Positions 1 through 6,719 of a DNA stretch of 9,902 nt are shown here, piece after piece. The notes below the pieces were generated by a model, which saw only the letters and a list, made by a program, of their open reading frames with translations, was not told the origin of the DNA and searched no databases. The first letter of the stretch is position 1. Each line of letters starts with the position of its first letter. A program made the position numbers and the translations under genes. This DNA comes from Promethearchaeota archaeon (GTDB lineage: Archaea; Asgardarchaeota; Lokiarchaeia; Sigynarchaeales; SOKP01): NCBI GenBank assembly GCA_014729315.1, contig WJKD01000755.1, forward strand, positions 1 to 9,902. The letters are read 5' to 3'.

Positions 1-191
1 ATCAAGCCTTATTTGAAAAACGAATTCTTAAGGAAGCCATACACGAATTAGGGCATACTTTTAATTTAAAACATTGTAAAAGTAAATGCGTCATGCAGTT
101 TTCGGAATCGCTATACGAAGCAGATAAAAAACCATTAGAATATTGTTCGACGTGTAAGAAGCATTTAAGGTATTTTTTGTCCACCTTATAA
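1..191 (+). CDS. amzA: Archaemetzincin-type zinc metalloprotease, C-terminal fragment (5' end outside window)
   Basis: The open frame runs in from the left edge (codons start at position 3) and ends at a TAA at 189-191, so only the last 62 residues are present. They carry the signature of peptidase family M54: a metzincin-type helix HELGHTFNLKH (nt 42-74), followed at once by Cys, then Cys-Val-Met-Gln-Phe-Ser, and finally a CSTC pair near the C-terminus. In the family the three His bind the catalytic zinc, the Glu is the general base, and the four Cys hold a second structural zinc. Two deviations are visible: the usual Gly of HExxHxxGxxH is Asn (nt 63-65), and the first Cys pair is CX3C where the family normally shows CX4C. 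The role of archaemetzincins in archaea is not well defined; they are probably cytosolic peptidases. The gene is convergent with the next one, 39 bp apart. The family call is secure; activity is not proven. Confidence 0.9.
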   Translation, partial: QALFEKRILKEAIHELGHTFNLKHCKSKCVMQFSESLYEADKKPLEYCSTCKKHLRYFLSTL

Positions 192-230
192 TTTAGGAGC
201 GCATCACGGAATAAAACAGAATATATTAAC

Positions 231-1232
231 TCAAAATCTTCTTTTATGTTTCTCGTAGAGCGTTTCTGTAATTTTAAGAATCTTTTTTCTATTTTTTACT
301 ATTTTTATTAGAAACTCGGGAATCTGTTCAAAACCAAAATATGTTCCGGCAAGACTGCCACCGATCGCACCAACGGTGTCAGTATCTCCTCCTGCAGTTG
401 CAAGCTCAAAAAGGCAAGATTTAAAAGACTCTAATCTCTTTAAAAAAATAAAAATCGCACACGCCACTGTACTTAATGCGTATGGGTGCACAAACGCTTT
501 ACCTATATAATTTTCTATGAAATACGGAGATTTTACGCCCACTTGGGATAATTTGATTAACCCCGATTCTACGGAAAGGTTTAAATTATTCTTCACTCGT
601 GTTAAAATTTCGATTAATTCTTTCCAAACTTCATTGTTCATGGGTGAAAGAGACGAGAAAATTGATTGAAAGAACTGTTCAACCTCAAATCCGCGTTTTG
701 GAGTTTTATCTATCAAAAAGGCGATAGCTTTCGCAATCGCAACTGCACCAGCAGAAGCTGCAGGATGAGAATGCGTGATACGGCTTGATTTTATTACAAC
801 ATCTTTTAATTTATTTTCGTATTTATGGTAAAATAAACCAATAGGTGAAATTCTCATTACGGTTCCGTTTCCACCCGAATTAGAAGCAGCCTTTTCCCGC
901 GTAAGTCCGTATTTTAATTTTCTTACGGCACTAATACATCCGTAACCTGCTCCAATGGGTGGATCGTCTAACCATTTGACATATTCGCCGATGAAGTTGT
1001 CTAATACAAATCCGTTCCCTTCGATTAGAGCTTGCGCTGTATGCAGGGTGAGTTGGGTGTCGTCGGTGTAGGTGTTGAAAAGTTTTTTATTAACGTTAAT
1101 AAAGTGTTCAAAATCGCTGAATTTTTGAAGGATTTTTTCGCGTAAAATCCCTTCAAAGGGTCTTCCTAGAGTATCTCCTATTGCTACTCCCATCAGAGAG
1201 CCTTTAAATTTATCTAAATAATCTACTTTCAT
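231..1232 (-). CDS. ADP-ribosylglycohydrolase (DraG/ARH family)
   Basis: This 333-residue protein matches the all-helical, binuclear-metal ADP-ribosylglycohydrolase family (PF03747) at close to its usual length. Visible motifs in order are GxxxGxxxGD near residues 11-20, the metal-binding TDDT at 56-59, NGTVMR at 122-127, THSHPAA at 153-159, and the C-terminal GGDTDTVGAI at 281-290 with the second metal-binding Asp pair. All expected metal ligands are present, so it is probably active. Family members remove ADP-ribose from proteins (Arg or Ser links, or dinitrogenase reductase in DraG) or act on related small molecules; the substrate cannot be read from sequence. There is no signal peptide, so it is cytosolic. 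It lies 51 bp downstream of the small HEAT-repeat gene on the same strand and may be cotranscribed with it. The ATG at 1232 is followed directly by the conserved N-terminus; no good Shine-Dalgarno is seen upstream. No ADP-ribosyltransferase or nitrogenase gene is in view. Confidence 0.93.
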   Translation of the reverse strand: MKVDYLDKFKGSLMGVAIGDTLGRPFEGILREKILQKFSDFEHFINVNKKLFNTYTDDTQLTLHTAQALIEGNGFVLDNFIGEYVKWLDDPPIGAGYGCISAVRKLKYGLTREKAASNSGGNGTVMRISPIGLFYHKYENKLKDVVIKSSRITHSHPAASAGAVAIAKAIAFLIDKTPKRGFEVEQFFQSIFSSLSPMNNEVWKELIEILTRVKNNLNLSVESGLIKLSQVGVKSPYFIENYIGKAFVHPYALSTVACAIFIFLKRLESFKSCLFELATAGGDTDTVGAIGGSLAGTYFGFEQIPEFLIKIVKNRKKILKITETLYEKHKRRF

Positions 1233-1283
1233 ATGGTTTCAACTTTACTATTCTTTATCTTTGTCATTTTTCTATTTTCAGTT

Positions 1284-1652
1284 TTACTCTTCTATTATCA
1301 ACTTTAAATCTCTTAAGGTTTTTACCATCAATACCGAATCGTCGTGTTTGAGAGCCCATTTTAAAGATTCCATACCTTCGTTAATAAAGTCCTTCATGAT
1401 AATTCGAGCTGCTGCAGCCCTTATTATTGCGCTTTCGTCGGAAAGTAAACAATTTTCTAATGTTTTGAAAATTTTAGACGAGTGCAATTTAAATGTGGAG
1501 AGTAAATTGATGGCTTTTTCTCTTATAGCTACATCGTCGGATTTTTCAATCAGAGTTAATAAAAGGATCCCAGCGTCCGAAAGAGTAAGCCTGCCTTCGA
1601 GAAAATCCTTTCGAATTTTATCAGGACTAATTAGATTTCTCAAACCATCCAC
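1284..1652 (-). CDS. Small HEAT-repeat protein
   Basis: This 122-residue protein begins with GTG (1652-1650); an in-frame TAG three codons upstream (gat-tag-aaa-gat before GTG) rules out a longer form. It reads as consecutive amphipathic helix pairs of the HEAT type: residues about 28-58, 60-88 (LLSDESAIIRAAAARIIM, with the typical D..IR.AA pattern) and 93-120 (LKWALKHDDSVLMVKTLRDL). HEAT repeats are protein-binding scaffolds with no catalytic residues, so a structural or adaptor role is likely. From recall, similar N-terminal modules in Asgard archaea occur at the front of longer proteins; here several stops follow the TAA closely, so this is either a stand-alone short version or a stabilised truncation. 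It has its own TATA-like element upstream and precedes the ADP-ribosylglycohydrolase gene by 51 bp, which hints at a shared transcript. The repeat assignment is fairly firm; function is unknown. The opposite-strand frame over the same stretch is a shadow. Confidence 0.8.
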   Translation of the reverse strand: MDGLRNLISPDKIRKDFLEGRLTLSDAGILLLTLIEKSDDVAIREKAINLLSTFKLHSSKIFKTLENCLLSDESAIIRAAAARIIMKDFINEGMESLKWALKHDDSVLMVKTLRDLKLIIEE

Positions 1653-1692
1653 ATCTTTCTAATCTTTTTCTCAATATTTTAATAATAGTTAA

Positions 1693-1704
1693 ATTATATA
1701 AAAT
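1693..1704 (-). promoter_or_regulatory. Probable TATA box for the HEAT-repeat gene
   Basis: On the minus strand this reads ATTTTATATAAT, a good archaeal TATA element. It sits about 45 nt upstream of the GTG at 1652, which would give a short 5' leader of about 20 nt if transcription starts about 25 nt downstream. This is inference from the consensus in a very AT-rich stretch. Confidence 0.45.
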
Positions 1705-1770
1705 TTCAGTATGATTGCTTAATCCTTGAAAGATATAAATATTAGAGCTTTTATTCCATCTAAAGGTGGA

Positions 1771-1794
1771 GTTTTCCAACTAAGATCGGAAAAC
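1771..1794. repeat. Perfect 7-bp inverted repeat in the kinase/HEAT intergenic gap
   Basis: GTTTTCC (1771-1777) and GGAAAAC (1788-1794) are exact reverse complements around a 10-nt loop. The direct repeat GAGCTTTT lies on both sides (1745-1752 and 1795-1802). On the minus strand the element lies just over 100 nt past the kinase stop without a following T-tract. On the plus strand it is followed by GAGCTTTTCTT and preceded by a TATA-like AGATATAAATATT (1731-1743). It may be an operator, an RNA hairpin or chance; no gene on the plus strand is seen to use it. Confidence 0.4.
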
Positions 1795-1900
1795 GAGCTT
1801 TTCTTATATAGTTTTATTAAGAAGAAATATAGAATTTTTACTAATAAACTATAGAAAACATATGACCAAGGATCTAAGGATTAAGAGTGTAATCTATTTT

Positions 1901-2662
1901 TTAAGTTAGAGGCAATTTTATGACGAAATTACTTCCTTGAGAATAATCTCCCTTAACTCGATCTTCAACATGGATGTATCCATTATATTCGTCAATCACT
2001 CGCTTTACGAGAAATAAACCTAAACCCATCCCACCATTACTAGAATGTTGATCTAACTGTTTAACAAAAATTTGTTTTTTGCGGATATCGCTAATTCCTA
2101 TACCATTATCTTGAAATTCTAGTTCTATATACTTTTTAGTCTTGAGATTTACTTCCCGAATTCGAATGCTGACGATTATTGCACTTCTATCGTTATATTT
2201 GACTGCGTTGTTTAATATGTTATTAAAAACTTCTTGTAAGAGCTCGTTTGCTAAAACCCGGTATCTTTTCTTTTTGGAATCGATCAAAATATAAAGCGGT
2301 TTTTCTTGAAAGGCATTTTTAATTTGCTCAATAGATTTATTTAAAGGTTCGCAAAGATTAATCGGTTTTAATTTCATCTCATTTTCTTCCAGTTTATAAA
2401 GGTCTTGAAGGTTTTTTATGACTTTTATTCCCCTTTCAACTTGATCTTGAATAAGATTGATGAGTTTCTCGTTATGAGAGGAGTTTCCTCGCTTTTTTAA
2501 GTTTTCAGAACTGAGAGTGGCGGCAGATTTTATGTTATTTAGGATATTATTAATGTCGTGAGCAAAGAGATCGTTATATAATTTCGCTCTATCGTACGCT
2601 TGCTGAATGCTTTGATTAGAGGTTGCTTCCTCTTTTGGTTTCTTTTCCATCTTCAACTCCAT
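1901..2662 (-). CDS. Soluble histidine kinase core without a sensor domain
   Basis: This 253-residue protein has a short polar N-terminus, then a dimerisation/phosphoacceptor helix with the H-box around His35 (FAHDINNILNNI), then a GHKL ATPase domain: N-box around 141-153 (LLQEVFNNILNNAVKYN), G1 box DNGIGI at 186-191, and G2 box GGMGLGLFLVK at 210-220, ending in HVEDRVKGDYSQGS. All catalytic signatures are intact, so autophosphorylation of His35 is expected. No PAS, GAF, HAMP or membrane segment is visible, so it must sense through a partner or act as a secondary kinase. Its core closely resembles that of the PAS kinase at 4699-6273, including the GDYSQGS tail, so the two look like paralogues. 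No receiver-domain gene is nearby. The start at 2662 is preferred over Met5 because AGAGGA lies 7 nt upstream of it. Confidence 0.9.
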   Translation of the reverse strand: MELKMEKKPKEEATSNQSIQQAYDRAKLYNDLFAHDINNILNNIKSAATLSSENLKKRGNSSHNEKLINLIQDQVERGIKVIKNLQDLYKLEENEMKLKPINLCEPLNKSIEQIKNAFQEKPLYILIDSKKKRYRVLANELLQEVFNNILNNAVKYNDRSAIIVSIRIREVNLKTKKYIELEFQDNGIGISDIRKKQIFVKQLDQHSSNGGMGLGLFLVKRVIDEYNGYIHVEDRVKGDYSQGSNFVIKLPLT

Positions 2663-3046
2663 ATTATGTTCCTCTATTCTGGAATGCCTTTTAGGTAATT
2701 TAATTCTTAATTAATTTTTTTTTAGCAGTCTTTTGGGGATTTGATATTAGAGCGTTTCTACTTTACCTTAAGCAATAAATTAATCACTTATTGAAATGAT
2801 TTTAAACTTACTTTTATGATTTATGAAATCTTTTTTAAGATTCATTTATTTTAAATGAACAATGTTTATATTACTATTTAAATCTTTTTATACTGAATAA
2901 TTAAGATTTTCACCAAGCTACTTAAATTCCACATTTTTCTTCTCTTTTTTAAATCTTATTTTCGTCTTATTAGCCAGTTTTCAAAAACACAAAAAGGAGC
3001 ATTACTAAAATAAATTAATCAAAAGTAGAAAAGAAATTTCGAAAAT
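2663..3046. other. 384-bp AT-rich intergenic region with two adjacent small hairpins
   Basis: No gene is seen here. It must hold the 3' end of the disulfide reductase transcript (T-rich stretches on the minus strand, e.g. the run at about 2989-2998) and the kinase promoter. Two dyads touch each other: AATCTT/AAGATT (2827-2832 and 2837-2842, 4-nt loop) and TTCATTTA/TAAATGAA (2841-2848 and 2852-2859, 3-nt loop). A TATA-like GATTTAAATAG on the minus strand near 2876-2886 is a candidate promoter but would give a leader of nearly 200 nt; a weaker AATTAAATTA lies closer to the start. In DNA this AT-rich such elements can arise by chance. Confidence 0.4.
2670..2675 (-). promoter_or_regulatory. Shine-Dalgarno of the sensorless histidine kinase
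   Basis: Minus strand AGAGGA lies 7 nt before the ATG at 2662. It fixes the first of two closely spaced Met codons as the likely start and implies that this gene is translated from a leadered mRNA. Confidence 0.6.
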
Positions 3047-4564
3047 TTAATGGTGATGATGCTGTTGCCTCTCAATATTTATAGGTCTTAGATTTCCAAT
3101 CGCCCAGCCAGTGACCTCATTTAACGAGGGATGTATTACCATCGATTTATAAATCGGCATAAAAGAACCGCTTTCAGGACACGCCATTGCACCCTTGGAA
3201 ATAGGATGTTCACCTTCCATATCTTCTTTTGGAGGTGGACATGTAAATCCTGCATTCATCAAATAGACAAAAGGTTGAACTAAAATCGCTGCGTGAGGAC
3301 CAATGACATGGGCACCTAATATGCGATACGACTGATCAATGATCAATTTTACCATACCATCCTCGTCGTCTCCTTCCTCAAGTCCCATCGCATATCCTTT
3401 TGCAACGGAAGAAAAATAATTTTTTGCTACGAATATCTTATGTCCATCATCAATAGCCTCTTGTTGAGTCATACCAACCCGTCCTATTTGAGGATAGGTA
3501 AAAATTGCCCAGGGAACCGAGCTATAGTCTGCTTCTTGTTTTTCATCTCCAAAAATATTGTTCGTACATATTTCAGCCTCGTAATTTGCTTTATGGCGGA
3601 ATTGATACAATCCGTTTGCGTCGCCAAAACACCAAATATTTTCTACATTAGTTTCTAAATACCTGTTTGTCTTAATCCAACCTTTCTCGTCTGTCTCAAG
3701 GGCGGCGTTCTGAACTTTTAAAAGGTCTGCGTTCGATTTCCTACCAGTAGCGATAAAAATTTCCTCTGCCTCGACCTTACTTTCCTCGTTAGTGTTAACA
3801 TCTTCCAAATACACAATCTTTTTTCCTTTTTTTCTTTCTGCTTTTACGGCCTTTTTATTAACTAATACATTCATATATTTCTTAAAATTCTTTTCAAGGA
3901 TAGCACTAATTTCTGGTTCTTCAGTTGAGACTAATCTGGGAAGCATTTCTACTATAGTCACCTTAGTGCCAAGTGCAGAGAAAATATGGGCAAATTCAGC
4001 GGCTATTATCCCTCCCCCGATTATACTTAAACTTTTCCAGGGCTTTTTTGGAAATTTAGGTCCAAAAAAGCTTTCGCTAGTAACATATTCGGTTTCAGCT
4101 AGTCCTTGAACGGGTGGAACTAATGTGCGACCTCCCGAAGTAATAACAATTTTTTCAGCTTTAAAAGGGCCGAAGCTTTCCCTTTTATCGAGTAAATTCA
4201 CAACAAGCATGTCTACTCCCGTAAATTCTGCTTGTCCCATCATAAGATCTAAATTTTCCACTTGAGATAGTCCTTGCTGCATTTGCTTACCCTCGTTAAT
4301 TTGTGACCACACTCGATCGGCAATTAAATCCCAATTATACTTTTTTAGGTCGAGTTCTACGCCAACTTTTCGAGCGTGCTGTGCTTCGCGAATAATATCG
4401 GCAGGATATACTAATATCTTAGAAGGAATACATCCTCTAGTGAGACATGTACCGCCTATCTTGGTATTTTCAATTAAGGCGCATTTTAATCCCATATTTA
4501 AGCCAGTATTTAACACGTTGAGACCTGCGCCACTACCTATTACAACTAAATCGTAAGATTCCAT
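3047..4564 (-). CDS. FAD-dependent pyridine nucleotide-disulfide oxidoreductase (dihydrolipoamide dehydrogenase/mycothione reductase type)
   Basis: This 505-residue class-I flavoprotein disulfide reductase has an N-terminal FAD Rossmann motif GSGAG (10-14), the redox-active pair in GGTCLTRGCIPSK (Cys40, Cys45), a second Rossmann motif IIGGGIIAAE (181-190) ending in Glu206, which favours NAD(H) over NADP(H), the FAD-contacting FGDANG (313-318), and the C-terminal dimer domain with the catalytic dyad VIHPSLNEV (His478, Glu483). It should transfer electrons between NAD(H) and a disulfide substrate (dihydrolipoamide or a low-molecular-weight thiol); the substrate is not evident, as no 2-oxoacid dehydrogenase or glycine cleavage gene is adjacent. 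Two oddities: a segment at about 440-470 between the dimer domain helix and the catalytic His holds Cys442, His453 and Cys462, and the protein ends QQHHHH, a natural His run. It stands alone between two histidine kinase genes. The start fits the immediate beta-strand of the FAD fold; no clear Shine-Dalgarno is seen. Confidence 0.92.
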   Translation of the reverse strand: MESYDLVVIGSGAGLNVLNTGLNMGLKCALIENTKIGGTCLTRGCIPSKILVYPADIIREAQHARKVGVELDLKKYNWDLIADRVWSQINEGKQMQQGLSQVENLDLMMGQAEFTGVDMLVVNLLDKRESFGPFKAEKIVITSGGRTLVPPVQGLAETEYVTSESFFGPKFPKKPWKSLSIIGGGIIAAEFAHIFSALGTKVTIVEMLPRLVSTEEPEISAILEKNFKKYMNVLVNKKAVKAERKKGKKIVYLEDVNTNEESKVEAEEIFIATGRKSNADLLKVQNAALETDEKGWIKTNRYLETNVENIWCFGDANGLYQFRHKANYEAEICTNNIFGDEKQEADYSSVPWAIFTYPQIGRVGMTQQEAIDDGHKIFVAKNYFSSVAKGYAMGLEEGDDEDGMVKLIIDQSYRILGAHVIGPHAAILVQPFVYLMNAGFTCPPPKEDMEGEHPISKGAMACPESGSFMPIYKSMVIHPSLNEVTGWAIGNLRPINIERQQHHHH

Positions 4565-4606
4565 AGGATGAAGAAGGATTTTTCTTAATTTTAAATGTTG
4601 TTATGA

Positions 4607-4616
4607 TAATTTAAAG
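4607..4616 (-). promoter_or_regulatory. Probable TATA box for the disulfide reductase gene
   Basis: The minus strand reads CTTTAAATTA, close to the archaeal consensus, about 47 nt upstream of the ATG at 4564. It predicts a leader of about 20 nt. No Shine-Dalgarno-like purine run precedes the ATG. Moderate confidence because the region is AT-rich. Confidence 0.45.
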
Positions 4617-4698
4617 ACTAAGGACCAAAATAAAACTGTATTTAATTGAGAGGAGTCTGATAGGCTATTAAGGTAAGTAAAGGGAGAATTCTTACTAA

Positions 4699-6273
4699 TT
4701 AGTTCGACATGGGAATTTTAAATATAAACACGCTTCCTTGGGAATAATCTCCATGGATCCTATCTTCAACCAGAATTTCGCCTTCATAAAGATCGATGAT
4801 GTTTTTAACAAGCGAAAGCCCAATACCCATACCCTTAATTTTCTTATTATACAAAGTTCCTTTCTGGAATAAAGTTTTCTTTCTTTCTTCGGTGATACCA
4901 ACTCCATTATCAGCAAACTCAAACTTCGCATAATCCTTGCCTTTTTTGGTTATCGTGCTAACATTAATGGAGATTTCGACATTTTCGTTTAGATTATGTT
5001 TTACTGCGTTGAAGAGAATATTCTCAAACACATCCCGCAGAAAATCGTTAGCCTTTACTTCTAAGCTTTTGTCATATCTGTTAATTTCAATGTTAATCGC
5101 TCGATCTTGAAAACTATGCTCCATAAAATCAATCGTTTCCTCTAATGGAATAGAAAAGCATATAGAAGTAATAGTAAAATCGGATTTGTCGAGGACTGAT
5201 AATTTTGCTACATTATCTATAAGCATCCTCGCCCTGTAGAGCTGTTCTTTAATAATTGGATTAACTTCGTCATACTTTTTAAACAATTTATCTCCATTTT
5301 CGGAATTTAGGTTTAACAACTGAAATGACGAGTGGATATTTTGGAGGATATTTCCCATATCATGAGCGAGGAGGTCTTTCAGAAACGTGGATAATAAATA
5401 TGCTTCTCGGTATTTTTCTTCCGATGATCTTAGCTCTTCGGTCCGTTCCTTAATTTTTTGTTCTAATTCTAAATTTAACTCCTTAAGCTTAGTACGCGCT
5501 TTTCGGAGGTTTAATTCAATTTGTTTCCTTTTAGTAATATCAATCGAAACGCCTATAATCCCTTGTACTTCATTGTTATCGTCTATATAAGGTATCTTGC
5601 TGGTTAACACCCATCGTGTTCCCACTTTAGATTCTAGGCATTCCTCGTAATTAATCCGGGGCTTTCGAGTTCGGATTATTTTCTTGTCGTCTTCAAAATA
5701 TTGTAACGCATCTTCTTTTGGAAAAATATCAAAGCAGTTAACATTTCTCAGTTTGTTCTTATTTAAACCGAGGACCTCAGCGAGATATTTATTTCCGCGT
5801 ATAATGTTATTATCCGTGTCCTTATAAAAGATTAACACCGGAATAAGATCGAAGATTGTATCCATCTCGTCGCTTAAAGTTCTGTATTCGGCTTCAGATT
5901 GAACTAATTGCTCTTTTGCCTCGTATTCTTTAGTAATATCCTCAGATTCAATCAAGACCAAATCAGGTTCAACAAATTTATAGGTTGATCGCAGATATTT
6001 CTTAACTCCAGAACCTTTATATTGATATTCCTTCGTTCTCTGGAATTTTTTTTTTGTTTTCACACATGTATTTAATAGTGCAAGTATATCTGGATCCTTT
6101 TTTAAAACAATAGATGCTTTTTTTCCTAAAGACAATTCGAGCTTTCCTTTAGCAAGTTTATCGTTTGCCTCGTTGAAATATTCAAACACAAAATCTCCGT
6201 TTATTTTCCGCCATATATGCACTGGAGTTGATATTTTATCAATCAGTTCTTTGAATCTTTTATCTTTAATCAT
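4699..6273 (-). CDS. PAS-PAS sensor histidine kinase, cytosolic
   Basis: This 524-residue protein has, in order: an N-terminal PAS-like fold (about 10-115, ending in ESEDITKEYEAKEQL), a second clearer PAS domain (about 130-250; FDLIPVLIFYKD, WVLTSKIPYIDDNN, GVSIDITKRK), a long coiled coil (about 252-290), an H-box with His304 (LLAHDMGNILQNI), an N-box (about 411-424, FLRDVFENILFNAV), G1 box DNGVGI (455-460) and G2 box GMGIGLSLVK (481-490). All kinase motifs are intact. There are no transmembrane segments, so it senses an internal signal, perhaps redox, ligand or light through PAS; no cofactor residue can be assigned. It is a probable paralogue of the kinase at 1901-2662, with which it shares the VEDR..GDYSQGS tail. 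No response regulator lies nearby, so its output is unknown. A good TATA element and a weak Shine-Dalgarno (GGAAG) lie upstream. Confidence 0.92.
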   Translation of the reverse strand: MIKDKRFKELIDKISTPVHIWRKINGDFVFEYFNEANDKLAKGKLELSLGKKASIVLKKDPDILALLNTCVKTKKKFQRTKEYQYKGSGVKKYLRSTYKFVEPDLVLIESEDITKEYEAKEQLVQSEAEYRTLSDEMDTIFDLIPVLIFYKDTDNNIIRGNKYLAEVLGLNKNKLRNVNCFDIFPKEDALQYFEDDKKIIRTRKPRINYEECLESKVGTRWVLTSKIPYIDDNNEVQGIIGVSIDITKRKQIELNLRKARTKLKELNLELEQKIKERTEELRSSEEKYREAYLLSTFLKDLLAHDMGNILQNIHSSFQLLNLNSENGDKLFKKYDEVNPIIKEQLYRARMLIDNVAKLSVLDKSDFTITSICFSIPLEETIDFMEHSFQDRAINIEINRYDKSLEVKANDFLRDVFENILFNAVKHNLNENVEISINVSTITKKGKDYAKFEFADNGVGITEERKKTLFQKGTLYNKKIKGMGIGLSLVKNIIDLYEGEILVEDRIHGDYSQGSVFIFKIPMSN

Positions 6274-6345
6274 CTATATACTTCCATAGTAATTGGTTTA
6301 AAAACTATTGACTATCTGCCAAGACATGTATATATTGATAAAACC

Positions 6346-6355
6346 AATATATAAG
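6346..6355 (-). promoter_or_regulatory. TATA box for the PAS histidine kinase gene
   Basis: The minus strand reads CTTATATATT, one of the best archaeal TATA matches in the window, preceded by an A-rich BRE-like stretch. It lies about 75 nt before the ATG at 6273, implying a leader near 50 nt. An 8-bp inverted repeat, ATTGGTTT (6292-6299) and AAACCAAT (6341-6348), brackets the predicted start-site region, and its distal arm overlaps the TATA edge, as an operator might. Confidence 0.55.
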
Positions 6356-6511
6356 ATTTTATATTTACCAAAATAAACGCAATACCAGTTTTGATTATTT
6401 TAGCGTTGTTTTTCTAATAATGCAAATATTAAATAGCATTTTTTTTCATATTGAAACTTTCGAGTGAATAATTTTTTCCCAAATATTCCTACACGAATGG
6501 TTGATCGTAAA

Positions 6512-6558
6512 TTAATAAGATCTCATCAAGATACAATTGAATATGAGCATCTTATTAA
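6512..6558. repeat. Long stem-loop, 15 bp with a single bulge
   Basis: TTAATAAGATCTCAT (6512-6526) pairs with ATGAG (6543-6547) and ATCTTATTAA (6549-6558), leaving one bulged C at 6548 and a 16-nt loop (6527-6542). It lies about 200 nt downstream of the methyltransferase stop and about 240 nt upstream of the PAS kinase start. Neither strand has a T-tract directly after it, so a simple terminator is unlikely. It could be an RNA structure, a binding site or a mobile-element remnant. Confidence 0.5.
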
Positions 6559-6719
6559 ATTTTGATTAGTAGAATATTAGAGTTTTTATAAGAAAATTGT
6601 TTATGAACTATAAGTAGAGTGAAAAAACCCACTTATCGTAGCTGAACTTCTTGTTTCTTAAACAATTGGCTCTAAAAGAGTGAGATTGCAAATCAAATGA
6701 CGCAAATCGATTCGATAAC

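Noticed and set aside
2..184. Minus-strand 60-codon frame at the left edge
   Set aside because: It is antisense to the archaemetzincin C-terminus, whose zinc-binding motifs on the plus strand are unmistakable.
1261..1662. Plus-strand 133-codon frame over the HEAT gene
   Set aside because: Its translation is rich in Ser/Phe/Ile with no domain pattern, whereas the opposite strand gives regular HEAT helices and has a TATA element.
256..2758. 12-nt sequence TAGAGCGTTTCT occurring both near 256 and near 2747
   Set aside because: One copy is inside the ADP-ribosylglycohydrolase coding region and the other in an intergenic gap; no extended similarity surrounds them, so it is probably chance.
3047..3062. 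His tag as a cloning artefact
   Set aside because: The flanking DNA is native AT-rich intergenic sequence with no vector or linker, so the His run is read as natural.
6497..6565. Plus-strand 22-codon Met-initiated frame
   Set aside because: It has no ribosome binding site and coincides with the long stem-loop; its length is within chance expectation.
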